Source: Mesorhizobium sp. | GTDB lineage: Bacteria; Pseudomonadota; Alphaproteobacteria; Rhizobiales; Rhizobiaceae | Reading direction: 5' to 3' | NCBI GenBank assembly: GCA_027492275.1 | Contig: JAPUFC010000021.1 | Coordinates: 1 to 64,000, forward strand | DNA: 64,000 nt | Shown here: positions 46,329 through 55,173 of the stretch, piece after piece | Numbering within the stretch: the first letter of the stretch is position 1 | How the letters are laid out: every line of letters begins with the position of its first letter | Notes under the pieces: generated by a model | Told to the model about the DNA's origin: nothing | Database searches by the model: none | What the model saw: the letters and a program-made list of their open reading frames with translations, nothing else | Position numbers and translations under genes: made by a program

Positions 46329-47681
46329 ATGGCCGCGCAAAACGGGAGCAGAGCCTTGCGAATTTCACGACGAGTCTTCCTGGGCAGTTCGGCTGCCGCC
46401 TCCATGATCGCCATGACCGGGCGCGGTTTCGCGCAGTCGACCCCCTATGCGCTGAAGCCCGGCAAGCCCTATGCGGGCACCACCGTCAACGTGATGCTGC
46501 CGAACGCGGGCCAGTACCGGGCGCAGAAGAAGCGGCTCGCCGAGCTCGAGGAGCTGACGGGCATCACCGCCGTCCACAACTACGTTCCCTATGGCCAGTT
46601 GCTCGACAAGATCACCGCCGAGGCGATGGCCGGCAGCGACGCCTACGATCTGGTCACCTATCAGGACACCTGGGGCCCGTCGCTGTCGCCCTACCTGGAG
46701 CCGCTGGACGCGATGGTGGCCGCCGACAAGTTCGACATGAGCGACTATCCGCAGGTGTTCGTCGACTGCTCGGCCTACAAGGGCACGCTCTACGGCCTGC
46801 CGGTGCGCGGGCAGGCGCAGCTTCTGTTCTACCGCAAGGATCTGTTCGAGCAGGCCGGCGTGCAGCCGCCCAAGACGATGGCGGAGCTGGTCACCGCCGC
46901 CAAGGCCGTGCAGGACAAGACGGGCGTGGCCGGCATCGCCATGGACTACGGCAAGGGCAACGGCTTCCAGAACCTGTTCTCGTGGATGAACTTCATGTAC
47001 GGCCACGAGGCCTCGCTGCTCGACGCGCAGAGCAAGGTCGCCTTCAACGACGAGAAGGGCATCGCCGCCACCACCGAATATCTGGCGCCGCTGCTCACCC
47101 ACAAGGTCGCCAATCCCGGCTCCATCCAGTTCGTCGAGGGCGACAAGGTCTCCTCCTTCGCCCAGGGCAACAGCGCCATGGTCATGGTGTGGTGGTGGGG
47201 GTACTCGACACTGATCGGCCCGCGCTCCACGCTGAAGCCGGAGCAGGTCGGCTTCGTCGCGGTTCCCGGCTTCGACAACGGCACCAAGTCGGCCATCGGC
47301 CAGTGCATGCCGTTCGCCATATCCAAGCTGTCGAAGAAGAAGGAGGCGGCCTTCGAGGTCCTCAAGTGGATGGCCAATCCCGACCTGGAGGTCGCCGTCG
47401 CGACGGACAAGTCGGACCCGGACACCAACGAGATCATCGTGGTGCACAATTCCAGCCTGCAGAACGCCGAGGTCAACAAGGCCAATAACGGCCTTCAGGC
47501 CGTGGGCTACGAGAGCCTGCAGGTGGCGCGCGCCATGCCGATGATGAAGACCTGGCCGCAGGCCGCCTCGGTGCTGGAAGCCACCATCTCCGACCTGGCC
47601 GCCAAGGGCGGAGACGTGAAGGCGGCGCTGGACGCGGCCGCCACGCAGGTCCAACGTATCGTCGACCGTTCTCCGGAATAG
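46329..47681 (+). CDS. Sugar-type ABC transporter substrate-binding protein (Tat signal)
   Basis: A family 1 (CUT1) extracellular binding protein of about 450 residues. The N-terminus has a twin-arginine signal (ISRRVFLGSSAAASMIAMTG, cleavage near GFAQS). The mature part shows AYDLVTYQDTW, GTLYGLPVRGQAQLLFYRKD and a WWWGYS tryptophan cluster suited to sugar binding. The start is unsettled: ATG 46329 is used here, TTG 46356 has the better ribosome site (GGGAG at 46344-46348), and ATG 46293 lies inside the operator and is unlikely. Confidence 0.88.
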   Translation: MAAQNGSRALRISRRVFLGSSAAASMIAMTGRGFAQSTPYALKPGKPYAGTTVNVMLPNAGQYRAQKKRLAELEELTGITAVHNYVPYGQLLDKITAEAMAGSDAYDLVTYQDTWGPSLSPYLEPLDAMVAADKFDMSDYPQVFVDCSAYKGTLYGLPVRGQAQLLFYRKDLFEQAGVQPPKTMAELVTAAKAVQDKTGVAGIAMDYGKGNGFQNLFSWMNFMYGHEASLLDAQSKVAFNDEKGIAATTEYLAPLLTHKVANPGSIQFVEGDKVSSFAQGNSAMVMVWWWGYSTLIGPRSTLKPEQVGFVAVPGFDNGTKSAIGQCMPFAISKLSKKKEAAFEVLKWMANPDLEVAVATDKSDPDTNEIIVVHNSSLQNAEVNKANNGLQAVGYESLQVARAMPMMKTWPQAASVLEATISDLAAKGGDVKAALDAAATQVQRIVDRSPE

Positions 47682-47693
47682 CTGGGCGTCGCC

Positions 47694-48569
47694 ATGAACG
47701 ACTCGACACTCAAGTGGGGGCTGCTGGCCCCCGCCTTCCTGATCGCGGCAGTCGTCCTGATCTACCCGATCGCGCAGTCGTTCTGGTATTCGCTGCATGA
47801 CTGGAACCTGTCGCAGAGCCCGGAACTCGGGCCCTTCGTCGGGTTCGAGAACTATCTGCGCCTGCTCACCGCCGATCCCGAGTTCTGGGAAAGCGCCCGC
47901 GTGTCGGCGGTGTTCTCCTTCTTCTCGGTGACGGTGACGATCACCCTGGCGATGGCCCTGGCGGTGCTTCTGCAGGGCGGCAGCCGGCTCGAGGTCGGCG
48001 TCCGCTCCATCCTGGTGCTGGCCTTCTCCATGTCACCGGCGCTGGTCGGCATCTCCTGGCGCTTCCTGCTCAGCCCCGAATTCGGCGCCGCCGACGCGCT
48101 CATCAAATGGGCCGTCCCCGCCTGGCGCAACGTGCCGATCCTGGCCGACGAGACCACGGCCATGATCGCCCTGGTGCTGGTCGACGCCTGGCACTGGGTG
48201 CCCTATTTCATGCTGGTGTTCATCGGCGCCATGGCCTCGCTGCCGCAGGAGACCATCGAGGCCGCGCAGGTCGACGGCGCGCGGCGCGGCCGTATCTTCT
48301 TCGGCATCGTGCTGCCGCAACTGAAGTCCGTGCTGGGCATCGCGATCCTGCTCAAGACGATCTTCTCCATCAAGATGCTGGAACAGGTCATCACCATGAC
48401 CAAGGGAGGTCCCGGCACGTCGACGGCGACCGTGCCGTTCCGGGTCTACGAGACGGCCTTCCGCTGGTACGATTTCGGCTACGCGGCCGCCATGGCCTAC
48501 TTCCTCGCCTTCGTCATGCTGATCCTCGCCTTCGTCTATTCCCACTTCGTGCTGCGAGAGAAGAGATGA
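47694..48569 (+). CDS. Sugar ABC transporter permease (MalF/UgpA type)
   Basis: A 291-residue inner-membrane permease with six predicted spans, beginning KWGLLAPAFLIAAVVLIYPI. The EAA loop reads EAAQVDGARRGRIFFGIVLPQ. It follows the binding protein by 12 bases and overlaps the next permease by four. Confidence 0.93.
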   Translation: MNDSTLKWGLLAPAFLIAAVVLIYPIAQSFWYSLHDWNLSQSPELGPFVGFENYLRLLTADPEFWESARVSAVFSFFSVTVTITLAMALAVLLQGGSRLEVGVRSILVLAFSMSPALVGISWRFLLSPEFGAADALIKWAVPAWRNVPILADETTAMIALVLVDAWHWVPYFMLVFIGAMASLPQETIEAAQVDGARRGRIFFGIVLPQLKSVLGIAILLKTIFSIKMLEQVITMTKGGPGTSTATVPFRVYETAFRWYDFGYAAAMAYFLAFVMLILAFVYSHFVLREKR

Positions 48570-49432
48570 GCGACGCGTCCCCGGCTTCCAACGCCACCAA
48601 GGCGAGACGGCGGCATCGCAAGCAGATGCTCGCGTCGACGCTCCGCGTCCTGCTGATCCTGGTGGTGGCCTTCCTGTGGCTCGCCCCGGTGGCCTGGATC
48701 GCCGCGACCGCCTTCAAGGCGCCGCGCGACGTGCTGTCGCTGGATATCCTCTTCACGCCGACGCTGCAGAATTTCGTCACCGCCTTCGGGCCGAACTACC
48801 AGCTCGGCAACCGCCTGATGAACAGCACCATCGTGACGATAGGCACGCTGCTGATCTGCATTCCCGTGTCGACGGCGGCCGCCTATGCGCTGTCGCGCTT
48901 CCGCTTTCCCGGCGGGATGGCATGGCAGCTCGGGCTGCTGGCCACGCAGTTCGTGCCGGCGGTGATGATCATCATCCCGCTCTACGTCGTGCTGCGCTCC
49001 GCCGGCATGCTCGACACGCCCGCGTCGCTGATCATCGTCAACCTGTCGGTGCTGATCCCCTACGCGATCTGGATGATCAAGGGCTTCATGGACGCGCTGC
49101 CGATGGACATGGAGGAGGCCGCCATGACCGACGGCGCGACGCGCTTCCGCGCGCTGCGCGACGTCGTGGTGCCGGTCGCCATGCCGGGCATCGTCACCGC
49201 GACGATCTTCTGCTTCGTGGTGGCGTGGAACGAGTTCTTCTTCGCGCTGATCCTGTCGCGCAACGAGGCGGTGACGCTGCCGGTGTCCCTGATGAGCGCC
49301 CGCACGGACCGGGGCGACGCCTGGGAGATCATGGCGGTGATCGGCCTGACGATCATGATCCCGATGATGCTGATTTCCAAGCTGGTCCAGAGGCACTTCC
49401 TGAAGGGCCTGGTCTCCGGCGCAGTGAGGTAG
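48566..49432 (+). CDS. Sugar ABC transporter permease (MalG/UgpE type)
   Basis: A 288-residue second permease with six spans and an EAA loop EEAAMTDGATRFRALRDVVV. The start at 48566 lies in the ATGA overlap with the first permease; a longer open reading upstream is a shadow of that gene. A basic segment (KARRRHRKQ) precedes the first span, consistent with a cytoplasmic N-terminus. Confidence 0.93.
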   Translation: MSDASPASNATKARRRHRKQMLASTLRVLLILVVAFLWLAPVAWIAATAFKAPRDVLSLDILFTPTLQNFVTAFGPNYQLGNRLMNSTIVTIGTLLICIPVSTAAAYALSRFRFPGGMAWQLGLLATQFVPAVMIIIPLYVVLRSAGMLDTPASLIIVNLSVLIPYAIWMIKGFMDALPMDMEEAAMTDGATRFRALRDVVVPVAMPGIVTATIFCFVVAWNEFFFALILSRNEAVTLPVSLMSARTDRGDAWEIMAVIGLTIMIPMMLISKLVQRHFLKGLVSGAVR

Positions 49433-49435
49433 GTT

Positions 49436-50491
49436 ATGGCTTCTGTTGATCTTGTCGACATCTGCAAGAAATTCGGCCCCGTCGTCAGCGTCGACAAGCA
49501 GTCGCTGAGCGTGAAGGACGGCGAGTTCATGGTTTTCCTCGGCCCCTCGGGCTGCGGCAAGACCACGACGATGCGCATGATCGCCGGCCTGGTCGAACCG
49601 ACGGAGGGCTCGGTGCTGATCGGCGGCCAGGACGTGACCTACGACCAGCCGCGCGAGCGCGACGTGGCCATGGTGTTCCAGAATTACGGCCTCTATCCGC
49701 ACATGACGGTGGCCGACAACATCGCCTATCCGCTCAAGGTGCGCGGCGTGGCGAAGGCCGACCGCGACCGGCAGGTGCGCGAGGTAGCGGCGAAGGTGGA
49801 GCTCGCGCCGCTGCTCGACCGGCGCCCCAGCGCGCTGTCCGGCGGCCAGCGCCAGCGCGTCGCGCTGGCCCGCGCCATCGTGCGCCGGCCCAAGGTGTTC
49901 CTGATGGACGAGCCGCTGTCCAACCTCGACGCGCAGCTTCGGGTCACCATGCGCGCCGAGATCAAGCATCTCCAGAACGAACTGGGCATCACGACCATCT
50001 ACGTCACGCACGACCAGATCGAGGCGCTCACCCTGGCCGACCGCATCGTCGTCATGAACAAGGGCGTGATCCAGCAGACGGGCACGCCCGAGGAGATCTA
50101 CAACGCGCCCGCCAACCTGTTCGTCGCGGGTTTCATCGGCTCGCCGGCGATGAATCTCATCAAGGGCTCCCTGCGCGGCGGCACGTTCACCGCGCCCGGC
50201 CTTTCCTTGCCGCTGCCGGGCCGTGCGGGCGCCACGCGCGACGACGTGGTGCTCGGCGTGCGGCCGGAAGACATGACGGTCGCCGGGGAGGGGGCCGCCA
50301 CCATATCCGGCCCGATCTACGCGACGGAAATGACCGGCGACGCGGTGCTGGTCACCATCGCCGTCGGCAGCCAGCGGCTCTGCGCCCGCGGCGACCGGCA
50401 CTTCCGCGGCAAGATCAACGATGCGGTCGCCCTGTCGCCGAACCTCGACTACGTCCACCTGTTCGACGGAGCGACGGGCGAGCGCATCTAG
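49436..50491 (+). CDS. Sugar ABC transporter ATPase (UgpC/MsmK type)
   Basis: A 351-residue ATPase with Walker A GPSGCGKTTT, Q-loop MVFQNYGLYPHMTV, signature SGGQRQRVALARA, Walker B VFLMDEP, H-loop VTHDQIEAL and a C-terminal TOBE region (VLGVRPEDMTV). Fourth gene of the importer operon. Its stop overlaps the end of the convergent LacI gene by four bases, so the repressor gene is tied to the transporter. Confidence 0.95.
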   Translation: MASVDLVDICKKFGPVVSVDKQSLSVKDGEFMVFLGPSGCGKTTTMRMIAGLVEPTEGSVLIGGQDVTYDQPRERDVAMVFQNYGLYPHMTVADNIAYPLKVRGVAKADRDRQVREVAAKVELAPLLDRRPSALSGGQRQRVALARAIVRRPKVFLMDEPLSNLDAQLRVTMRAEIKHLQNELGITTIYVTHDQIEALTLADRIVVMNKGVIQQTGTPEEIYNAPANLFVAGFIGSPAMNLIKGSLRGGTFTAPGLSLPLPGRAGATRDDVVLGVRPEDMTVAGEGAATISGPIYATEMTGDAVLVTIAVGSQRLCARGDRHFRGKINDAVALSPNLDYVHLFDGATGERI

Positions 50492-51558
50492 GCGGGGTCA
50501 GCACCTTCCGCCACCAGTCTGGCGGAGTGTCTGTGCATGATTTCCCCCGGCACGAGCAGGCGGCGCGCCGGAGCGTCGGGATCGGCGATCCTGTCCAGGA
50601 GAAGCTCGACCGCCCGCGCCGCCATGGCGACGATGGGCTGGCGGACGGTGGTCAGCTCGTAGGCCGGCCGCGCCGCTTCCTCGATATCGTCGAAACCCGT
50701 GACGGAGATGTCGTCCGGCACGCTCCATCCGAGATCGAAGCGGCACGCGTCCATGACGCCGAGCGCGAGCTGGTCGTTGGCGCAGAACACGGCATCGGGC
50801 TTGCCGCGACCGCGCACGAGCTGCGCGAAGGCGGCCCTGCCGCCCGCATAGGAGAAATCCGGCGTCTGCGCCACGGCCGACGACAGGCCCCGCCGCGCCA
50901 GCTCGTCCACGAACGCCGTCACCCGAAGGCTGCTGACGGGCGCATTTTCAGGGCCGGCGATGCAGACGATGTCGTGATGGCCGGCGCGGTGGAACCCGGC
51001 CGCGAGGCGGCGCGAGGCGGCGGCATGGTCGAGCGTCACGTAGTCGATCCTCGGAGCCTCGACGGCACGGTTGAAGAAGACGATCGGGAGGCCGTGCGCG
51101 GTGAACCTGGCCAAGTCGCCGGGGTCCATCTCCGCGCAGCAGATGAGGCCGTCGAGCGGATACTCCAGCGTCTGCTGCAGGACCGTGCCGATGGTCGAAT
51201 CGTTCTCGATGGTCTGCAGGATCAGTCCGATGCCCGTGCGGCGCAGCGCATCGCCCAGGGCGTAGATCAGTCCGGGATTGTTGTGCAGCGTGAACTCCGT
51301 CGTGATGACGGACACCATATGGGAGCGCTGCGTGATCAGGGATCGTGCGAGCGCGTTGCGCGTGTAGCCGAGCTCGGCCGCGATCCTCAGAACCCGTTCC
51401 CGCGTCTCGGCCGAGATCGCCGCGTCGCCCTTGAGACAACGCGACACGGTCGGCTGCGATACGCCGGCCGCCCGGGCGACATCGTAGGAGGTGGCCCGCT
51501 TTTTTCTGACGAGATGGTTCTTGAGCAAGATCTGTCCACGGCCGGTTGTGCCGGCCAT
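50488..51558 (-). CDS. LacI-family repressor of the cluster
   Basis: A 356-residue repressor with an N-terminal HTH (about residues 16-70, SYDVARAAGVSQPTVSRCLK and the hinge-helix region TRNALARSLITQRS) and a sugar-binding effector domain (FVDELARRGL, FCANDQLALGVMDA, ISVTGFDDIEEA). It is convergent with the ABC ATPase. The central-CG palindrome GCATTCGAATGC at the two cluster promoters is the expected type of site. The start at 51558 has no clear ribosome site; a TTG at about 51525 is an alternative. Confidence 0.9.
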   Translation of the reverse strand: MAGTTGRGQILLKNHLVRKKRATSYDVARAAGVSQPTVSRCLKGDAAISAETRERVLRIAAELGYTRNALARSLITQRSHMVSVITTEFTLHNNPGLIYALGDALRRTGIGLILQTIENDSTIGTVLQQTLEYPLDGLICCAEMDPGDLARFTAHGLPIVFFNRAVEAPRIDYVTLDHAAASRRLAAGFHRAGHHDIVCIAGPENAPVSSLRVTAFVDELARRGLSSAVAQTPDFSYAGGRAAFAQLVRGRGKPDAVFCANDQLALGVMDACRFDLGWSVPDDISVTGFDDIEEAARPAYELTTVRQPIVAMAARAVELLLDRIADPDAPARRLLVPGEIMHRHSARLVAEGADPA

Positions 51559-51625
51559 ACGATCTGGCCGGCATCGAGTGCGGACACTAGCAGAAATTCT
51601 TGCCTTGGCGGAACTCGGCCGCGGC

Positions 51626-51647
51626 GCCGCAGGGGTCTCCCTGCGGC
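51626..51647. terminator. Strong GC hairpin between the PNPOx-like and LacI genes
   Basis: GCCGCAGGG and CCCTGCGGC form a perfect 9-bp stem with loop GTCT. It lies after the stress-protein gene and before the LacI start, both leftward. No T-tract follows, so termination is likely but not certain. Confidence 0.45.
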
Positions 51648-51659
51648 ACCCACCGGAAA

Positions 51660-52148
51660 TCAGGCGAGGTCGACCTTCGCGACCTCGTCCCGGGCTTCCT
51701 TCTTGGGATCGGCGCCGAGCATCATCTTGATGCCGGCGAACAGGCTCGAGGCATCGGCCCAAACCTGCCCCTGGTCGGGATCGAGTCGCAGAAGCGCCAG
51801 TTTCGGGTCCGTCTTGCCGCCCTCATACCAGGCCGCGACATGCGCATTCCACAGCCGGTCCACGACCAGCCTGTCCGTGTCGACGCCAAGGTTGCCATGC
51901 ACGGCCGCGAACAGGTCGTGATCCTTGGATGCGAAGGTCGCCACGGCGCGCGCCGAGCCGTCCACACGGCGGACGAGTTCGTTGTCCTTCGTGGTGAAGA
52001 ACCAGATCGGCCCGCCTTCGTCACGCTCCAGCAGCGCGGTCATCGGGCGCGTGTGACTCTCGCGCACGCCGTCTATGCCGAGCATCATGGTCATGTCGGA
52101 CTTGAGCGCTTTCCAGAACTTGGCTTCGAGTTCGGCCGGGTTGGACAT
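51660..52148 (-). CDS. General-stress, pyridoxamine-phosphate-oxidase-fold protein
   Basis: A 162-residue split-barrel flavin-binding protein of the GSP26 type. Segments such as LESHTRPMTAL-like ESHTRPMTALLE, GPIWFFTTKDNELVRRV and HGNLGVDTDRLVVDRLWN are typical. AGGAGG at a good distance supports the start at 52148. The role is unknown; homologues bind FMN/FAD and are linked to stress responses. Confidence 0.88.
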   Translation of the reverse strand: MSNPAELEAKFWKALKSDMTMMLGIDGVRESHTRPMTALLERDEGGPIWFFTTKDNELVRRVDGSARAVATFASKDHDLFAAVHGNLGVDTDRLVVDRLWNAHVAAWYEGGKTDPKLALLRLDPDQGQVWADASSLFAGIKMMLGADPKKEARDEVAKVDLA

Positions 52149-52267
52149 GGTGCCTCCTGTTGACTGCACCGCTAAACGTGAGCCCTGTGCATGCGTTCCA
52201 TCGCGCCAAGGAACCTATCTGGCTCAGAAGTTTTGTTGTCCCATCCAACCGGATGTGGGTTTGCACC

Positions 52268-52447
52268 ATGACGACACCGGACCCACCGCCGGAAGAGGCG
52301 AAGGTCAGCCTTGCCCGGTCCATCGCGGCCGAGACGGGCATCACGGAGACACAGGCGCTGATCCTGATCGAGATGCTCGGGACGGACCGCTGGTCGCTGC
52401 TGCGCGAGGCCCGCATCCTGCGCAACCTGACCGGCAACGCGCGTTGA
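52268..52447 (+). CDS. Small hypothetical helical protein
   Basis: A 59-residue frame with a coherent helical pattern (SLARSIAAETGITETQALILIEMLGTDRWSLLREARIL). The ATG at 52268 is preferred over one 108 bases upstream because the upstream residues look non-coding. No domain is recognised. It stands alone between the stress-protein and OmpA-like genes. Confidence 0.5.
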   Translation: MTTPDPPPEEAKVSLARSIAAETGITETQALILIEMLGTDRWSLLREARILRNLTGNAR

Positions 52448-52491
52448 GCCGGCAGGCCGTGCAGAAAGCCGCCATCCCGGCGCTCGCTCGT

Positions 52492-53049
52492 TCAGCGGAC
52501 GAATTCGTCGATGCGGCGGATGGTGACGCGGCGGTTGCGCCACTCCTCGCGCTGCGTGTCGACCAGCAGGAAATCCTCGCCGTAGCCGACGGTCTCCAGC
52601 ATCCGCGGCGAAACGCCGAACTCGTTGACGAGCACGCGTTTCAGCGAGGCGGCGCGACGTTCCGAAAGCATCTGGTTGGCCTCGCGCGTGCCGACCGCGT
52701 CGGTGTGGCCCTCGATCAGGAAGCGCGCGCCCCGTCGCCGGCGCGAGAGCTGGTCGAACGCATTGGCGATCTCGCGAACCTTGCGGAATTCCGATCGCGG
52801 GATTTCCGCCGAGGCGAACTCGAAGTTGATGGCCTGGATGTCGATCGACGGGGCCGAGCGGCGCAGATCGGGGCGACGGCGGAATTCCTGGATGGTGACG
52901 CGATCCTCCGGACGCACGCGGCGCCGGGGCGCGGCATCGAGCTGGCGCATGATCTGTCCGGAGGACGGACCGGAGCGGTCTTGAGCAAAGGTGACCGCGG
53001 GCGTTGCCACGACGGCGGCCAGTGCTGTCAAAAATACGCGACGATCCAT
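52492..53049 (-). CDS. OmpA-family (peptidoglycan-associated) periplasmic protein
   Basis: A 185-residue protein with an N-terminal export signal (MDRRVFLTALAAVVATPAVTFAQ, RR-containing) and a C-terminal OmpA/MotB domain: INFEFASAEI, FLIEGHTDAVGTREANQMLS and VGYGEDFLL. It likely binds peptidoglycan in the periplasm; there is no beta-barrel. A basic linker (RRRVRPEDRV, REFRRRPDLRR-like) follows the signal. The start at 53049 places the signal first; 17 extra codons upstream are open. Confidence 0.87.
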   Translation of the reverse strand: MDRRVFLTALAAVVATPAVTFAQDRSGPSSGQIMRQLDAAPRRRVRPEDRVTIQEFRRRPDLRRSAPSIDIQAINFEFASAEIPRSEFRKVREIANAFDQLSRRRRGARFLIEGHTDAVGTREANQMLSERRAASLKRVLVNEFGVSPRMLETVGYGEDFLLVDTQREEWRNRRVTIRRIDEFVR

Positions 53050-53158
53050 TTCGGGTCTCCATGGCTGCTTTCGATGAGAGAGCCATAGAAGCCCGATCAT
53101 GAATGTGCCGTGAATGACCGGGGTCGCCGGGGGCGAACGAAAGCGGGGGCTCTCCGTC

Positions 53159-54379
53159 CTACAGCCCGGCGGCCTTGGTGAGGTTGACCCGGAAGCGGTC
53201 GCGGCGGCGCTGGTACTTTCGCGTCATCTCGGCGGAGGCATGGCCGAGCTGCTTCTGGACGTAGCGCTCGTCGACCTCCGCCGAGGAGGCGAGGCCCGCG
53301 CGCAGGGAATGGCCGGCAAAAAGCTTTGCCCGGTCGCGCTCGCCGAGATCGCCGCGCACGCCGGCGGCCATGGCGGCGCGCTTGACGAGGCGGGCGACCT
53401 CCTGGTCGTTGAGGCGATCGCCGCCGACCGTCTTGCCCTGGCCCTTGACGCGGCGGAACAGGGGGCCGTGCGCGATGCGGGCGAATTTCAGCCAGGTTTC
53501 GAGCGCCACGACGGGACAGGTGGCGTCGGAGGAGCCGCGGCCGATCTCGACCTCGCGCCAGCCGGTCTTGCCGCGCAGCGTCACCAGCATGCCCTTGTCG
53601 AGGATCTCGATCCAGCCGCGGCCGTCCTCGGTGTGGTCGCGGCCGACGTCGAGGCCGACGATCTCGGACCGGCGCAGGCCGCCGGCGAAGCCGAGCAGCA
53701 GCATGGCGCGGTCGCGCAGGCCGCGCAGGCTACCGCGGTCGAGCGTTTCCAGCATGGCGATCAGGTCCTCGGGCAGGATCGCCTCCTTCTGCCGCGGCGG
53801 CGCGGCGTGCCGGTTGCGGATGCCGGCCATGACGGTGGCGATGTGGCGGTCCCGGCGGTCGAGGGTAAGGCCGCGCTGCGCATAGTTCCACGACAGCGAC
53901 GACAGACGCCGCTCGATGGTCGACACGGAGTTCGGCTTCCGGTCGCCGCCGACCGTGCCGGACGCGCAGGCGGTGATGTAGAGGCCGATGGTCTGCGGCG
54001 CGGGCGGCATGGCCGACAGGCCCTGGCGGCGGCACCAGCCGGCGAAATGCTTCCAGTCGGACGCATAGGCGCGCCGCGTGTTGGCCGAGCTCGCCGCCTC
54101 GACATAGCCGCGCGCGCGGTCGGCGAGCGTTTCGAGATGGCCGGGAAGGCGGGCTTCGCCGCCGGTGGCCGGCGGCGCGGCGTGGCGGGCCTCGCCGGAG
54201 GCGTCGTCGTCGACCGGGACGTCCCCCATCGCCATGACGACGTCGACGATGTCGGGCAGGTCGTCCGGCGCGCCCTTGGGGGAACGGCCCGCGGGCTCTC
54301 GCCCGACGATGCCGGTTGCCGGCTCCGCATCGCCGCCGGGCGATGCGTCGGGCTGGAGCGAATCATGTTTGGCGTTCAT
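53159..54379 (-). CDS. Tyrosine recombinase / site-specific integrase
   Basis: A 406-residue integrase. After an acidic, probably disordered arm (1-80) comes a SAM-like core-binding domain (about 85-185) and the catalytic domain with the full active set: R236 (GLRRSEI), K271 (GKTGWRE), H357 and R360 (HSLRAG), H380 (LGHAS) and Y389. No transposon, phage or att repeat is seen beside it, so it may be a stable chromosomal recombinase rather than an active element. Confidence 0.9.
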   Translation of the reverse strand: MNAKHDSLQPDASPGGDAEPATGIVGREPAGRSPKGAPDDLPDIVDVVMAMGDVPVDDDASGEARHAAPPATGGEARLPGHLETLADRARGYVEAASSANTRRAYASDWKHFAGWCRRQGLSAMPPAPQTIGLYITACASGTVGGDRKPNSVSTIERRLSSLSWNYAQRGLTLDRRDRHIATVMAGIRNRHAAPPRQKEAILPEDLIAMLETLDRGSLRGLRDRAMLLLGFAGGLRRSEIVGLDVGRDHTEDGRGWIEILDKGMLVTLRGKTGWREVEIGRGSSDATCPVVALETWLKFARIAHGPLFRRVKGQGKTVGGDRLNDQEVARLVKRAAMAAGVRGDLGERDRAKLFAGHSLRAGLASSAEVDERYVQKQLGHASAEMTRKYQRRRDRFRVNLTKAAGL

Positions 54380-54482
54380 TGCCGGATTCTAGCCGATTTC
54401 CCGCGTGGCGAAGTCGGCGAGTTCGCACGCCTCGGCATCCAAGGTGTCCCGGCTGGCGGCCGGATTCGGGCGGGCCGCGCCT

Positions 54483-54935
54483 TCAGGCCTGGCTGACCGT
54501 GTCGCCGAAGGTGGAAAAGAAATCACCCGCGAGCTTCTTGGAGGTCGAGGTGATGAGCCGGCTGCCGAGCTGGGCGATCTTGCCGCCGACATCGGCCTTG
54601 GCGGCATATTTCAGGATTGTCGCGTCCGGCCCGTCCTCGACGAGCGTGACGTCGGCGCCGCCCTTGGCGAAGCCGGCGATGCCGCCCTTGCCCTCGCCTT
54701 CGATCGTGTAGGAGTGCGGCGGGTTCAGGTTCTTCAGCGTGACGGCGCCGTTGAACGTCGCCTTGATCGGCCCGATCTTCAGAACCACGGTCGCGGCCAT
54801 CTGGTCGTCGGCGGTTTTCTCGAGGCTCTGGCAGCCCGGGATGCAGGCCTTCAGGACGTCCGGGTCATTGAGCCCGGCCCAGACCTTGTCCAGCGGCGCC
54901 GCGATCCGCTCCTCGCCCTCGATGACCAGTGCCAT
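54483..54935 (-). CDS. CoxG-like SRPBCC protein
   Basis: A 150-residue START/SRPBCC-fold protein of the carbon-monoxide-dehydrogenase subunit G family, with IEGEERIAAPLDKVWAGLND, VLKACIPGCQSLEK and a C-terminal GSRLITSTSKKLAGDFF. CoxG anchors CO dehydrogenase in CO oxidisers, but no coxMSL genes are near and many such genes lie alone. The start at 54935 has GGGAGGC upstream. The 238 bases beyond its start hold no recognisable gene. Confidence 0.88.
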   Translation of the reverse strand: MALVIEGEERIAAPLDKVWAGLNDPDVLKACIPGCQSLEKTADDQMAATVVLKIGPIKATFNGAVTLKNLNPPHSYTIEGEGKGGIAGFAKGGADVTLVEDGPDATILKYAAKADVGGKIAQLGSRLITSTSKKLAGDFFSTFGDTVSQA

Positions 54936-55173
54936 GCCATGCCTCCCGACGTGTCTCGGCCGTTCGTGCCGGCCGCAGGCGGCGGCCCGATCCGCCACGG
55001 AATCGATAAAGGAAATGTCGGGCCGCCGGAAGGGGCTTTGGCGCTCGGGGCCGGACGAGCGGGCGGCGCGGCGATACGGAGGAAGGAGCCTGGCCGGCAG
55101 ACGGGACTTTGTCGCAGGCGGGCTCTGTTTGCGCCGCCGCGGCGCGGTGCTAAAAGCGCGGCAGGAGTGAGGG

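Noticed and set aside
54483-54935. CO dehydrogenase locus suggested by the CoxG-like gene
   Set aside because: No coxM, coxS or coxL genes are near, and stand-alone CoxG-like proteins are common.
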